Of a stretch of DNA of 64,000 bases, positions 38,260 to 47,423 are shown piece after piece. This DNA is from Selenomonadales bacterium (lineage in GTDB: Bacteria; Bacillota; Negativicutes; Sporomusales; UBA7701). The stretch covers positions 1 to 64,000 of the forward strand of contig JARKPR010000092.1 of NCBI GenBank assembly GCA_029975165.1, in the 5' to 3' direction. Each line of letters begins with the position of its first letter. Position 1 is the stretch's first letter. The notes beneath the pieces were generated by a model that made no database searches, was not told the origin of the DNA, and saw only the letters and a list, made by a program, of their open reading frames with translations. Both the position numbers and the translations under genes were made by a program.

Positions 38260-38622
38260 ATGCCCAAGATCACCGGCAAGGCAAAACGGGTCAGGATATA
38301 TCTGTGCCAGACGGACCGCTCACGGCGAAGCACGCTATACGAATTGATCGTAAGGAAGGCCAAAGAACTCGATGTGGCCGGCGCGTCTGTTTTTCGGGGC
38401 ATCGAAGGCTACGGCGCGAACTGCCGGATACACGGAGCCGGCCGGTTTAGTCTGGCCTGCGACGCCCCAATTGTGATCGAAATCGTTGACAGCGAGGATT
38501 ACATCGCAAAATTGTTGCCGGTAATAGACGGTCTTGTCGAGGAAGGTCTGGTGACTATCGACGATGTGGACATCGTCATGTATGGCACCCGCCGCCCAAG
38601 AAACACCTTTATACAAATATAA
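38260..38622 (+). CDS. DUF190 (PII-like) protein
   Basis: The ATG at 38260 is the better start, placed 6 bases after AAGGAGGAG; a GTG at 38254 overlaps the previous stop. The 120-residue product starts PKITGKAKRVRIYLCQTDRS and contains AKELDVAGASVFRGIEGYG, then PIVIEIVDSEDYI, the pattern of DUF190 proteins with a ferredoxin-like PII fold. DUF190 genes are frequently adjacent to the fluoride channel gene crcB/fluC in other genomes, which strengthens the fluoride reading of this operon. No crcB is present in the window. It is probably a small regulatory trimer. Confidence 0.87.
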   Translation: MPKITGKAKRVRIYLCQTDRSRRSTLYELIVRKAKELDVAGASVFRGIEGYGANCRIHGAGRFSLACDAPIVIEIVDSEDYIAKLLPVIDGLVEEGLVTIDDVDIVMYGTRRPRNTFIQI

Positions 38623-39010
38623 AAAGGGCTGCCTTCCGCATCAAGAAGGCGAGTGACAAAATCGCCAAGTTCTGCGATATTTCCAAATACATCATTTATA
38701 ATTATCTCGAAAGAAAAACCTGCATTTAATTCCAGCACCGGGGACAAGGGGCAAAAGCGTCTCCTTGCTCTTGCCCTGCAGGCCGTGCTCGGCCGTCGAG
38801 AGAACCACTCCTCCCACCGGCCTTATCCCGGTGGACGAGGCTTGCCATGATTTCGCGGTCATTTTTAGTGGGATTTGGATGGACTTGTAGTGCACCTTGG
38901 CAACCATTTGGGGCAGAGGTTAACTGGCTGATCCGAAATTCGGCAAACCCCCACTAAGCCCCGAATACTAACGCCACTTTCGTGCTAACCAAAAGGGGGG
39001 GTGATAAACC
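38623..39010. other. Intergenic stretch without a supported gene
   Basis: About 390 bases between the fluoride island and the catabolic island. A 71-codon minus frame (38692-38907) has no ribosome site or recognisable domain. A run of seven G lies near 38995. No terminator with a clear U-tract was found. The stretch may be the scar of an insertion boundary. Confidence 0.4.
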
Positions 39011-39724
39011 TTAGCAAAAAATAGATTCGCCTGGTTTGAGGATGCGAGTAACTGCTTTCGGATTTAAACGAAACAATTCCTTGCGGAAAGCTTCCGGCTC
39101 TTCACTTCCCGGAGGATAGTGAATCGGCACCGCTGTTTCCACATTAAAGAAGCTGGCAGCCAATGCTCCCTCCCTGCCATCCATCTCATAGGCATACCCG
39201 GGCAGGCCACTGATCCCAAAGAAGCCGATTTTCACCGGATACAGTTCCCCGAATAATTTCATATCACTGAAAATTGAAGTGTCGCCGCTAAAATAGATGC
39301 CGGTTCCATCCTCCAGGCGAATAATGAAACTCAGCGGCACACCCGATACTTTCATATTGTCATAGCTAAAATGCGATATATGCTTAGCCTCTACCGCCCT
39401 AATCTCGATGTTGTCCTGTTTTATCATTGTTCCCCAAATCATTACCCGTGTTGTCTCTCTCTTCACGCCGCTGAAAATCGCATAGTTAACAACCGCGATA
39501 TCAGAATACAGAATGGCTCCTGTCCGGCGTGCGATGTCAAAAGCATCGCCCAGGTGATCAAACGCCCCATGCGATACAAGAATCGCGTCAATGTCCTTTA
39601 ACTCTTCCGGTTTTACGCAGGCAGACTTATTTTCGCTCAAATATGGATCGATTAAAATTTTTTTCCCTTCGACGCTTTCAATCAAAATACTGGAATGCCC
39701 TAAGTATTTTATTGCATAAGTCAT
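39011..39724 (-). CDS. MBL-fold metal-dependent hydrolase (UPF0173-like)
   Basis: This 237-residue protein starts IKYLGHSSILIES and has the metallo-beta-lactamase fold motifs ILIDPYLSEN, SHGAFDHLGD (about 51-60), IYFSGDTSIF (about 148-157) and a late AVPIHYPPG. The usual HxHxDH motif reads HGAFDH, so the second histidine is replaced by alanine; related UPF0173/UlaG-like proteins may tolerate this with a single metal. Such enzymes open lactones or cleave phosphoesters. It is the last gene of the TRAP operon, 33 bases after dctM, and may act on the imported substrate. Confidence 0.82.
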   Translation of the reverse strand: MTYAIKYLGHSSILIESVEGKKILIDPYLSENKSACVKPEELKDIDAILVSHGAFDHLGDAFDIARRTGAILYSDIAVVNYAIFSGVKRETTRVMIWGTMIKQDNIEIRAVEAKHISHFSYDNMKVSGVPLSFIIRLEDGTGIYFSGDTSIFSDMKLFGELYPVKIGFFGISGLPGYAYEMDGREGALAASFFNVETAVPIHYPPGSEEPEAFRKELFRLNPKAVTRILKPGESIFC

Positions 39725-39757
39725 TTTTTCCCCTCCCGATAGTTTATACTGCGGTTG

Positions 39758-41050
39758 CTACATTAAAAAGGTTGCCAACTGTGGAAACGCAGTCAAAATA
39801 GCTACCATCAAAAACATGAGGAATATATAGGGGATAACGCCACGGATAACTTCCGTCAGATTACTTTCCGGATCAATTCCTTTGATAACAAATAGGTTTA
39901 TACCAACAGGCGGAGTTATTTGCCCCAATTCGATTAATACAACTAAAACCACCCCGAACCAGATAGGATCGACACCATAGGCTTTAAGGATAGGAAACAG
40001 GACAGGTATGGTTAAATATTGCATCGAATTGCTTTCCACAAAACAACCCAAAACAAGATAGAGACAATAGATCATTATTAAAAGCGTTAAAGTTGCCAGC
40101 CCTAATCCCGTTACCCACGTAACCATTCCCCTGGTTGCGCCGCTTATTGCCAGGGCATAAGAAAGCGTCTGGGCGCCAACCATTATGAAAAGCAACATAC
40201 TGGTATTGCGAATTGATTTGAGAAGGGCTTCCTTATATTTTTTGAAATCAATTTCCCCGAACACCTTGGCAATGACAATAGATGCCGTGACCCCGGCAGC
40301 GGCTGCTTCCGTTGGCGTCATAACCGCTGTGTAAATCCCGCCTAGAACTATAACGATAAGGAGAAATAAGGGAAGAATTCCTTTCAGGGCCACAGCATAG
40401 CTTATATCGTCGGCTTGACCATAATCGACATTAGCAAAATCCTTTTTATTAATGATGCTATTGAAAAAAATATAAATCATGTAAATAGCCGCAAGTACAA
40501 GTCCCGGGACCATGGCGGCAGTAAATAATTTCGCAACCGAAGTCGTCGTGAGGGCGCCATAAATAATCAAAGCGATACTGGGAGGAATAAGAATTCCCAA
40601 AGTTCCACCAGCCGCCAATGATCCATAAATATATTCTTTCTTATAATTTCGCTTTTTTTCGTCCGGAATAGCAACCGAGCCAATAGCTGCAGCGGTTGCA
40701 ACGCTGGAACCACTGATAGCGGAAAAAATTGCGCACGCCAGAATATTGGAATGGAGCAAGCCGCCGGGAACTTTTCGCAAGAATTTGGCAATGCCGTTGT
40801 AAAAATTAGTGCTTACATTACTGATAAGAATGATTTCACCCATCAATAGAAACAACGGGATGGAAGTCAAGGCAAAATCATTCGCTGTATTCCAGGTAAT
40901 GTTGCCAATAACTTGCACCATATTGCCATGGCCGGTAATCAGCAGGCCTATTGCACCGACAATCCCTAGAGAACAAGCAATTGATAAACCTGAGAAAATA
41001 AAAACCAGGATCAGCAACAAAAGCAAAATAAAGATAGCCGCCCAACTCAT
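39758..41050 (-). CDS. dctM: TRAP transporter large permease (DctM)
   Basis: This 430-residue protein has about 12 membrane segments. Typical DctM stretches are seen: LTSIPLFLLMGEIILIS (about 60-76), AISGSSVATAAAIGSVAIP (about 112-130), GGTLGILIPPSIALIIYGAL (about 148-167), and the late PVGINLFVIKGI. With DctQ and DctP it imports an organic acid using the sodium gradient. Its start overlaps the dctQ stop by 4 bases. The gene is richer in A+T than the flanking islands. Confidence 0.95.
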   Translation of the reverse strand: MSWAAIFILLLLLILVFIFSGLSIACSLGIVGAIGLLITGHGNMVQVIGNITWNTANDFALTSIPLFLLMGEIILISNVSTNFYNGIAKFLRKVPGGLLHSNILACAIFSAISGSSVATAAAIGSVAIPDEKKRNYKKEYIYGSLAAGGTLGILIPPSIALIIYGALTTTSVAKLFTAAMVPGLVLAAIYMIYIFFNSIINKKDFANVDYGQADDISYAVALKGILPLFLLIVIVLGGIYTAVMTPTEAAAAGVTASIVIAKVFGEIDFKKYKEALLKSIRNTSMLLFIMVGAQTLSYALAISGATRGMVTWVTGLGLATLTLLIMIYCLYLVLGCFVESNSMQYLTIPVLFPILKAYGVDPIWFGVVLVVLIELGQITPPVGINLFVIKGIDPESNLTEVIRGVIPYIFLMFLMVAILTAFPQLATFLM

Positions 41051-41538
41051 TGCAGCTTGCCCTCCTTATTGGCAACGTGTAGATAGAAATCTATCAACAA
41101 ATATATTTCCAATAATATAAGGCCTACCAGCAAAATTGCTTTCGGATATAACAAGGGCGTTCTTAAAACAGAATTCGACACTGTCCCATGTATATAAGCC
41201 GATACAACTGATTTGTAAGTGAAAAACGTCATTATTCCCACAAAAACGACCAGAATTATCTCGAAAATCGCATCAGCAATCCGCTTGACACGCGGACCGT
41301 ATTTGTCATAAAACACATCAACTCTGACAAAATTATCGTTTTCAATAGCCAATATAGCTCCCCAATAGGCAACGAATACCATGAAATAAGCAGCCAACTC
41401 ATCCGCTATTAGCAAAGAAACGTTCGTAATGAATCGAACAAGAATCTCAAGCGTGATAAGAAGAAACATAATCGTTAAACTGATTGCCGAAATGGCAAAG
41501 CATGTTCTATATAGATTCTTTTTTATTGAAATAAGCAT
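41047..41538 (-). CDS. dctQ: TRAP transporter small permease (DctQ)
   Basis: This 163-residue protein has four membrane segments with the DctQ phrases LADELAAYFMVFVAYWGAIL-like (residues about 43-62) and VRVDVFYDKYGP. It fits the usual length and stands between dctP and dctM. A hairpin separates it from dctP. AAGGAGGG precedes the start. Confidence 0.92.
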   Translation of the reverse strand: MLISIKKNLYRTCFAISAISLTIMFLLITLEILVRFITNVSLLIADELAAYFMVFVAYWGAILAIENDNFVRVDVFYDKYGPRVKRIADAIFEIILVVFVGIMTFFTYKSVVSAYIHGTVSNSVLRTPLLYPKAILLVGLILLEIYLLIDFYLHVANKEGKLQ

Positions 41539-41558
41539 TTAAACCCCCCGCCCTCCTT

Positions 41559-41597
41559 GCCGTTCCGGGCGGAGGAGCAGGTCCCGCCCGGAACGGC
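41559..41597 (-). other. Intercistronic hairpin between dctP and dctQ
   Basis: A perfect 14-base-pair stem (GCCGTTCCGGGCGG at 41559-41572 with 41584-41597) without a U-tract. It probably stabilises the dctP message or partly attenuates dctQM, allowing the binding protein to be made in excess. Confidence 0.7.
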
Positions 41598-41609
41598 ATT
41601 ACTACTGTA

Positions 41610-42662
41610 TTAACGTATAGCCTTAAGGACAGTATTCAAATCTTCGACCGTTGTACCACCTTTTTTCTTTGCCCATTCACGCCAATAGTTTTCTACGTCT
41701 ATATCAGCCAGGATCTTCTTCTTTTCCGCATCAGGCAGGGAAACGAAGGTTATTTTATGAACATTTTTCAGCGTCTCAAAGGCTTTATCTTCCTCCGCCT
41801 TCAATTGCTTGGGATACACTTCGCGAACGTATCTATCCGCAGTGTCTAAGAGAATTTTCTTGAGATCGGGGGGTAATTCATTGAGGGCATTTTGGTTAAT
41901 TACAATATAGGAAGGGACAGCCTGCAGATTGGCCAAATAACACCATTTCGCATACTCATACCAGCCATTGCCGGTCATGCTCATACCGGCGGTAATCAAA
42001 CCATCGGCAACACCTCGCCCGAGAGCAGTGGCAACTTCGGCTGAAGTAATGCTCACCGGAGAAATACCCATTTTTCTTAATACTTCAGACTGCTCGGACC
42101 CCTGCGACCTTATCTTCAAACCTTTCAAATCGGCACTTGACGAAGGCACCTTGCCGGAGCCCCAAATTTGCTGCTGCGGATAACTAAAATACATCAACAA
42201 TTGGACACCATATTTCCCGAACTCGGCATTTGTCTGATTTTTGATCGAATCCATCGCCTTCGCAAGTTTTGCATTGTCGTCGATCAAAAACGGCAAAGAA
42301 ACAATTGCCCCGCTCTTCAGGTCGCCGCTCACGGTACCGGCGTCGCAAGTGCCCATTTGAACACTTCCCTCGCCGACGACTCTGATATATTCGGTAGTAG
42401 CGAAAGGCAGCTCACCCATTGCCCGCGGAGTAATTTTCAAGCGTCCGTTCGTAAGCTTATTAATTTCCTCGGTAAATTGTTTGCCGACAATAAAGACCGG
42501 ATGGTCGGGTCCATTCGGAAAGACCCAGTTCCATTCATATACTTTATTGGCAGCGCCGCTTTCTTTTGTATTGCCTGTGGAACTATTGCCGCAACCAGCG
42601 AGGACAAGTGCCAATAACAAACAACAAAGCACCACGGAACCGAGAATTCTGTTCTTCCCCAT
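41610..42662 (-). CDS. dctP: TRAP transporter substrate-binding lipoprotein (DctP)
   Basis: This 350-residue protein has a lipoprotein signal (VVLCCLLLALVLAGCGNSS, Cys about residue 24). The family pattern is present: FTEEINKLTNGRLKI (about 67-81), the LKGLKIRSQGSEQSEVLRKM block (about 178-197) with the conserved arginine, and a late AADRYVREVYPKQLKAEED-like helix. DctP proteins bind carboxylates or sulfonates through that arginine. The specificity cannot be read, but the genes around it suggest a polyol or sugar acid, branched acid or sulfonate. It lies anchored outside the inner membrane. Confidence 0.93.
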   Translation of the reverse strand: MGKNRILGSVVLCCLLLALVLAGCGNSSTGNTKESGAANKVYEWNWVFPNGPDHPVFIVGKQFTEEINKLTNGRLKITPRAMGELPFATTEYIRVVGEGSVQMGTCDAGTVSGDLKSGAIVSLPFLIDDNAKLAKAMDSIKNQTNAEFGKYGVQLLMYFSYPQQQIWGSGKVPSSSADLKGLKIRSQGSEQSEVLRKMGISPVSITSAEVATALGRGVADGLITAGMSMTGNGWYEYAKWCYLANLQAVPSYIVINQNALNELPPDLKKILLDTADRYVREVYPKQLKAEEDKAFETLKNVHKITFVSLPDAEKKKILADIDVENYWREWAKKKGGTTVEDLNTVLKAIR

Positions 42663-42797
42663 AGTTCATTCCCCTCTCCAATAATCGAATAACCAGTTGC
42701 CATGCTCGAGTGTAATATTCGTAGCTGTCTTTATTAAGTTATACCACCTCCAGCCAATTTCGGGATGATAAACGAATACCTGCGGCAACATTTCTAT

Positions 42798-43796
42798 CTA
42801 TAACTTGACAACAATATTCTCGCGCTGTGATTTGAGGATAGCGTGCGAAACCTTCAACGCGGCCAAGCCGTCATCGCCACTGGCGGCCGGTTCGGTTCCT
42901 TTCAGAATGCACTCGACAAAATGGCGGTTTTCTTCAACATAAGCACGATTGTCGAAGTGATCATTGATATTATAAACTGTTTCACACTCCATATCGGCAG
43001 TCTTCACTCTTAGCCGCTGGAATTCCCATAAATTATCGCCTTCAATAAAAGCACTGCCCCTAGAGCCGATTACGCCAATCGTGCGTAGCCCCAAATGCGA
43101 CATCCAACTGGCATGGAGGACGCCGACCGCTCCGCTGGCAAAAGTAAACGCAACACCGGCGTTGTTGTCAAACTGCGGCAATTCCGGCAAAGTGCCCAGG
43201 GTGACGGCCCGTACATCAGCCATTTCTCCGGCCAGACCACGCAGCATGTCGATGTCATGGGAGAGTGACTCGATCGTCATGCCGCATACAAGCCGGGGAT
43301 CCTTTCGCCAGTTCTGGCCTGTCTTATAGCCGGGGAATCCGGTGCCTACACCCAGCCGATATACAAAGCAATTGATGATATCGCCCAAGGTCCCCGTATG
43401 GACCAAATCCGCCAAGCGCACATACCCAGCACGAAATCGATGACTAAAGCCAACTAAGAGGGGGACGCGGTTTACTTTGGCCGCCCGAATCATTTCCCTG
43501 GCATCCGCTTCGTCGATCGCCATCGGTTTTTCGACCAAAACAGGCACTTTAGAATTGACCGCTTTAAGAACATACTCTTTATGAGTAGAAGGCGGGGTGA
43601 GAATATGGATCATATCCACTTTATCCAGAATGTCCTCGATTTTCCCGATCACTCTGGAATTGCACTTAGCGGCTATTCTTTGCGCGTTTTCATTATTGAA
43701 GTCCAAAACCCCGATTACCTCTACATTGCCCAACGTATTCAGCGCCTGTACATGCGAGTGGGCAATGGCCCCGGCACCGATAATAGCTGTTTTCAC
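42798..43796 (-). CDS. Gfo/Idh/MocA-family oxidoreductase
   Basis: This 332-residue protein has an N-terminal Rossmann domain (TAIIGAGAIAHSHVQALNTL, residues 3-22), the family motif VLVEKPMAIDEADAREMI (about 90-107, including the conserved EKP lysine) and a C-terminal beta-sheet domain. Family members oxidise or reduce sugars, inositols and related polyols with NAD(P). It lies between the TRAP genes and the alcohol dehydrogenase on the same strand, so the transported compound may be a polyhydroxylated molecule. Confidence 0.9.
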   Translation of the reverse strand: MKTAIIGAGAIAHSHVQALNTLGNVEVIGVLDFNNENAQRIAAKCNSRVIGKIEDILDKVDMIHILTPPSTHKEYVLKAVNSKVPVLVEKPMAIDEADAREMIRAAKVNRVPLLVGFSHRFRAGYVRLADLVHTGTLGDIINCFVYRLGVGTGFPGYKTGQNWRKDPRLVCGMTIESLSHDIDMLRGLAGEMADVRAVTLGTLPELPQFDNNAGVAFTFASGAVGVLHASWMSHLGLRTIGVIGSRGSAFIEGDNLWEFQRLRVKTADMECETVYNINDHFDNRAYVEENRHFVECILKGTEPAASGDDGLAALKVSHAILKSQRENIVVKL

Positions 43797-43872
43797 TATA
43801 ACCCCGCCTCCGTGCCTCTAAACTGACTTCATTTTAGTAGCCCAAAACCACATAGGCCTTTAGGACGGCTTT

Positions 43873-44976
43873 TCACTTTAATAAACTGTTACGGTAAATC
43901 CTCAGTACCTCTTCCTTACCGGCCGGCTCGGGATGCCTCTTAAACCTGTGTTTCTGCGCGGCGAAATCCGTCGCGTACTCTTCAATCTCTGCTTCAGTGA
44001 CCTTTATATCCAATTGCAGCATATCATCGATAAAACTCCCGAAAGCATCCAGGCTCGCAAAACCTGTCAGGTCCATAATTCTGTTTATCTTGGTCTTGTC
44101 TTTGAAGATGGCAAGATATTCTTTGATAAGCAAACCGCAAGCAAGCCCATGGGGTATCTTCTTGAAATGAGTCAAGCAATAACTCATCCCGTGAGGCAGG
44201 CAAGAGCCTGTCTGCGTATTGACAATTCCGCCGATGGTCGATATCAGCAACTGCTTTTCCCTTATCTCATAAGTATAGTTTCCAGCTCTCATATTGGAGA
44301 CGCATTCACTAAATGTTCTGAAGCCTATTTCGGCGATATTCCTGCTCAGAAAACTGCTTGCCGTTGACACATAAGATTCTATGCAGTGACAAAGCGCATC
44401 GATAGCCGTAGCCCGGGTTATCCGCTCCGGCATGCCCATAAGATATTTTGCATCCAAAAAAGCTATTGCCGGGAAAATTCTCGGGCTTATAGCCTGCTTC
44501 GTATGTATATCGTTGCGTGTCAAAACCGAAAAGTGGGCAACTTCCGCCCCCGTGCCCGCAGTCGTCGGCACGGCGAATATTGGAACTGAACGCAAATTCG
44601 CATCCTGGAATAAATCCATTCCTTTACTAGAAGGATTTTTGATGAGAACGCCTACGGCCTTGGCGGCATCGATCGGCGATCCCCCGCCTATACCCACGAC
44701 AAAGTCAATATTTTTCGCCCGGCCGATCTCTGCAACGCGTTCAACCGTCTCCGTCGACGGATTTTCCTCTATCTCGGTACATACGGAATACTCGATACCT
44801 TCTTCCTCCAGAACGCCTGTTACATCATCCAGAGCATAATGTCTTCCCGGAATCTGATATGTAATAATGAACGCCTTTTTCCCATACCGCGCAAATATAT
44901 CCTTATTCTTCCGTATACAATCTTTGCCGTATATTATTTCCGTCGGCATGTAAAACCGGAAATCTTCCACTGCCAT
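43873..44976 (-). CDS. Iron-containing alcohol dehydrogenase
   Basis: The start at 44976 (MAVEDFRFYMPTEIIYGKDC) gives 367 residues; an ATG at 45030 overlapping the previous gene is possible. Typical features are GGGSPIDAAKAVGVL (about 92-106), the PTTAGTGAEVAHFSVL block (about 134-149), and the metal ligands in AIDALCHCIESYVS and LPHGMSYCLTHFKKIPHGLA. It interconverts an alcohol and an aldehyde with NAD(H). Close to an acylating aldehyde dehydrogenase, it may remove or supply an aldehyde intermediate. Confidence 0.92.
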   Translation of the reverse strand: MAVEDFRFYMPTEIIYGKDCIRKNKDIFARYGKKAFIITYQIPGRHYALDDVTGVLEEEGIEYSVCTEIEENPSTETVERVAEIGRAKNIDFVVGIGGGSPIDAAKAVGVLIKNPSSKGMDLFQDANLRSVPIFAVPTTAGTGAEVAHFSVLTRNDIHTKQAISPRIFPAIAFLDAKYLMGMPERITRATAIDALCHCIESYVSTASSFLSRNIAEIGFRTFSECVSNMRAGNYTYEIREKQLLISTIGGIVNTQTGSCLPHGMSYCLTHFKKIPHGLACGLLIKEYLAIFKDKTKINRIMDLTGFASLDAFGSFIDDMLQLDIKVTEAEIEEYATDFAAQKHRFKRHPEPAGKEEVLRIYRNSLLK

Positions 44977-45014
44977 ATCCCCAAACGCTTTAGATTTTTC
45001 GCAGAATATTTCCC

Positions 45015-45935
45015 TCAAACAACATTGCATAAATCGCTGTTTTTACCCGCTTTCAGGATAAAGCTGCCTGTCTCATGGCCGATATACTCTTTCACCTTTT
45101 TAGCGGTCAATATTGCTTTATCAATATCTACGCCTGTTTCTACGCCCATTTCTTCACACATATGGAGAATATCTTCGGTAGCGATGTTGCCGGTTGCCCC
45201 CGGCGCAAACGGGCAGCCGCCGAGGCCGGCGAAGCTGGCGTCGAATCGGCAAACACCTGCCTGCATCCCCGCTAGTACATTAGCAAAGCCTAAGCCTCGC
45301 GTATTATGAAAATGCAAATTCCATTCCACCTGCGGGAATCTTTCCCTTGCGATCCTGCAATAATCATACACCTGCCGGGGGTTCGCCATCCCTGTCGTAT
45401 CCGACAAGGATAATTCCTTTACACCCATTTTTACGTACGCTTCAATTATGGGTATAATCTTCTCGAGCTCTATCCTGCCCTCGAAAGGACAGCCGAAGGA
45501 TGTAGCGATGGCTCCGGAAAGCGTAATATCCTTGCTAACGGCATACTCCATAATCTCATTGAGCCGTCTCATCGCCTCCAGAGGTGTCGCGTTGGCATTT
45601 TTCAATGAATGAGATTCGCTGGCAGATACCGTCAGTTTTGCCCTTTTTAATCCGCACTCGTAAGCTCTAACCAGCCCTTTCATATTCATGATAAGGGCCC
45701 TGTACTCCACATCATCCCTTCTTTTTATCCTCTTGACGACTTCATCCGTCTCGGCCAGCTTTGGCACGGCCTTGGGGCTTACGAAAGAACCCACCTCGAT
45801 TAACTTTATTCCCGAATCCTGGACCATTTCAATGAGCATAACCTTTTGGTCGACAGACAGCGGAACTTTTTCATTTTGCAGACCGTCCCGCGGCCCTACT
45901 TCACATATTGTAACTCTTTTCGACAGTTTCATCAC
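45015..45935 (-). CDS. Hydroxymethylglutaryl-CoA lyase-like enzyme
   Basis: This 306-residue TIM-barrel protein begins RVTICEVGPRDGLQNEKV (about 6-23), with LIEVGSFVSPKAVPKLAET (about 40-58), the histidine pair in WNLHFHNTRGLGFAN and the catalytic cysteine loop GLGGCPFAPGATGN (about 236-249). These match HMG-CoA lyase, which cleaves 3-hydroxy-3-methylglutaryl-CoA to acetyl-CoA and acetoacetate. Related lyases cleave other 3-hydroxy-3-methyl-acyl-CoA compounds. Its company with an acylating aldehyde dehydrogenase suggests cleavage of a CoA thioester made in the same pathway. The exact substrate is open. Confidence 0.88.
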   Translation of the reverse strand: MMKLSKRVTICEVGPRDGLQNEKVPLSVDQKVMLIEMVQDSGIKLIEVGSFVSPKAVPKLAETDEVVKRIKRRDDVEYRALIMNMKGLVRAYECGLKRAKLTVSASESHSLKNANATPLEAMRRLNEIMEYAVSKDITLSGAIATSFGCPFEGRIELEKIIPIIEAYVKMGVKELSLSDTTGMANPRQVYDYCRIARERFPQVEWNLHFHNTRGLGFANVLAGMQAGVCRFDASFAGLGGCPFAPGATGNIATEDILHMCEEMGVETGVDIDKAILTAKKVKEYIGHETGSFILKAGKNSDLCNVV

Positions 45936-45950
45936 TTTCGCCCCGGTTTT

Positions 45951-45983
45951 CCCCGAATATCCCGTCAGCCGGGATATTCGGGG
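45951..45983 (-). other. Intercistronic hairpin between the aldehyde dehydrogenase and lyase genes
   Basis: CCCCGAATATCCC at 45951-45963 pairs with GGGATATTCGGGG at 45971-45983, with no U-tract. The second such element in this operon; probably message processing or stability. Confidence 0.7.
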
Positions 45984-45992
45984 CTATAATTT

Positions 45993-47414
45993 CTATCTAT
46001 CCAGCTCCGGGTCATAAAAGTCCCCGAACAACCACTCGTCACTCGGCTTGTCTTCCGGTATCGTCCTCGATACCCAGGTAGTATTCATATAATGTTTCAA
46101 GCAAATATTTTCGGAGATTATATTGCCGCCCCAAGTACCGCAGCCAAGCGAAGAGGTCATGGGCATTCCGTTGTTATACGCGCCGGCATTGGCTTTCGAC
46201 TGCGGCTGCCGAACCATAATCCTGCTCACAGGTGCAGCCAGCGCCAGCCGGTGAATATGCTCGTCGTTAAAGGAGTAAATACCGCATGAATGCCCTTTCC
46301 CGCCGACTTCGTATATGCCTCTCATCATATCAAGCGCATTCTCGAATTCGCCTTCATATTTATAGAGAGCCAGCAAAGTCGTTAATTTTTCGCTCGAGAA
46401 AAAATGTTCCTTACCTATCCCTTCGCCCATCACCATGATAAACTTCCTGTCGGCGGGAATCGTGAAACCGGCGGCCTTGGCGAGCTGTTGCGGCGCAATG
46501 GCGACGGTATCCGAAAGCCTGTGGCCCTCATTGTCCCACATCACTTTTTTCAACCGGGCCCGCTCTTGGTCGTCGGCAAGATAGCCCCCCTCCCGCTGGA
46601 GTTCAGCCACCATCGCGTCGAAAACTTTATCGCTGATGATAAGATTGCCGTCTGCCGAGCATCCCGAACCGAAATCTGATGTCTTGCTGAGCATGGTATT
46701 ATGGGCGGCTTCTTTGACGTCGGCGGTCTCATCTATTATCATGGTCGAATTTCCCGCGCCCGACCCGTAGGCAGGAGTTCCCGAGCTATACGCCGCTTTA
46801 ACCATCGGTCTGCCGCCGGTGGCGATAACGAGATTGACCCTGGCCATCAGCGCTTGCGTCATTGCGATGCTCGGATTGGTTATGCACTGCAGAATATCCG
46901 CGGGCGCGCCTTCCTTTTCCAGAGCTTCGCGCATTATCCTAACCGTTTCAAAAGTCGTTTTCTTCGACCGGGGATGGGGCGAAAAGATAACGACATCCCT
47001 GGCCTTAATAGCGTAAACTGCCTGACCGCCGGGCGTCAGATCCGGATTGGTCGTCGGCACCAGTGATGCTATGATCCCGACCGGCTTAGCGTATTTTACG
47101 ATTCCCTTCTCCGGGATTTCCTCAATTATGCCGACACTCTTTTCCCGTAGCGCGTCGCGCAGAATTCCTCTGATTTTGAACCGCTTTCCTTGCCTTGATA
47201 CCGGATCGCCGAGACCGCTTTCGGCGATCCCCATATCGACCAATTTAAGAAATGTCTGTTTATTGGTTACCGCCCAGGCGACGGTCTGGCATAACCGGTC
47301 CACTCTTGCCTGGTCGTAAGTGGCGATTATCTCAGCCGACTTGCCTGCTTTCGCCAGCAACTCCTCAAGCTCTTTGCTCTGGTCACTTGTCAGTTCTTTG
47401 GCCACTGTTTTCAC
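45993..47414 (-). CDS. CoA-acylating aldehyde dehydrogenase (EutE/SauS-like)
   Basis: This 473-residue protein has the acylating ALDH architecture: Rossmann segment VGIIASLVPTTNPDLTPGG (about 112-130), LVIATGGRPMVKAAYSSGTP (about 197-216), and the catalytic cysteine in KTSDFGSGCSADGN (about 248-261). Such enzymes convert an aldehyde, NAD(P) and CoA to an acyl-CoA. Close relatives include acetaldehyde (EutE/PduP) and sulfoacetaldehyde (SauS) dehydrogenases; the sequence alone does not decide. It is the first gene of the leftward catabolic operon, divergent from a LysR gene and behind a large inverted repeat. Confidence 0.88.
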   Translation of the reverse strand: MKTVAKELTSDQSKELEELLAKAGKSAEIIATYDQARVDRLCQTVAWAVTNKQTFLKLVDMGIAESGLGDPVSRQGKRFKIRGILRDALREKSVGIIEEIPEKGIVKYAKPVGIIASLVPTTNPDLTPGGQAVYAIKARDVVIFSPHPRSKKTTFETVRIMREALEKEGAPADILQCITNPSIAMTQALMARVNLVIATGGRPMVKAAYSSGTPAYGSGAGNSTMIIDETADVKEAAHNTMLSKTSDFGSGCSADGNLIISDKVFDAMVAELQREGGYLADDQERARLKKVMWDNEGHRLSDTVAIAPQQLAKAAGFTIPADRKFIMVMGEGIGKEHFFSSEKLTTLLALYKYEGEFENALDMMRGIYEVGGKGHSCGIYSFNDEHIHRLALAAPVSRIMVRQPQSKANAGAYNNGMPMTSSLGCGTWGGNIISENICLKHYMNTTWVSRTIPEDKPSDEWLFGDFYDPELDR

Positions 47415-47423
47415 ACTCCCTGA

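Noticed and set aside
38692-38907. 71-codon minus-strand frame in the gap after DUF190
   Set aside because: No ribosome site or recognisable similarity; could be a scar, but coding is not supported.
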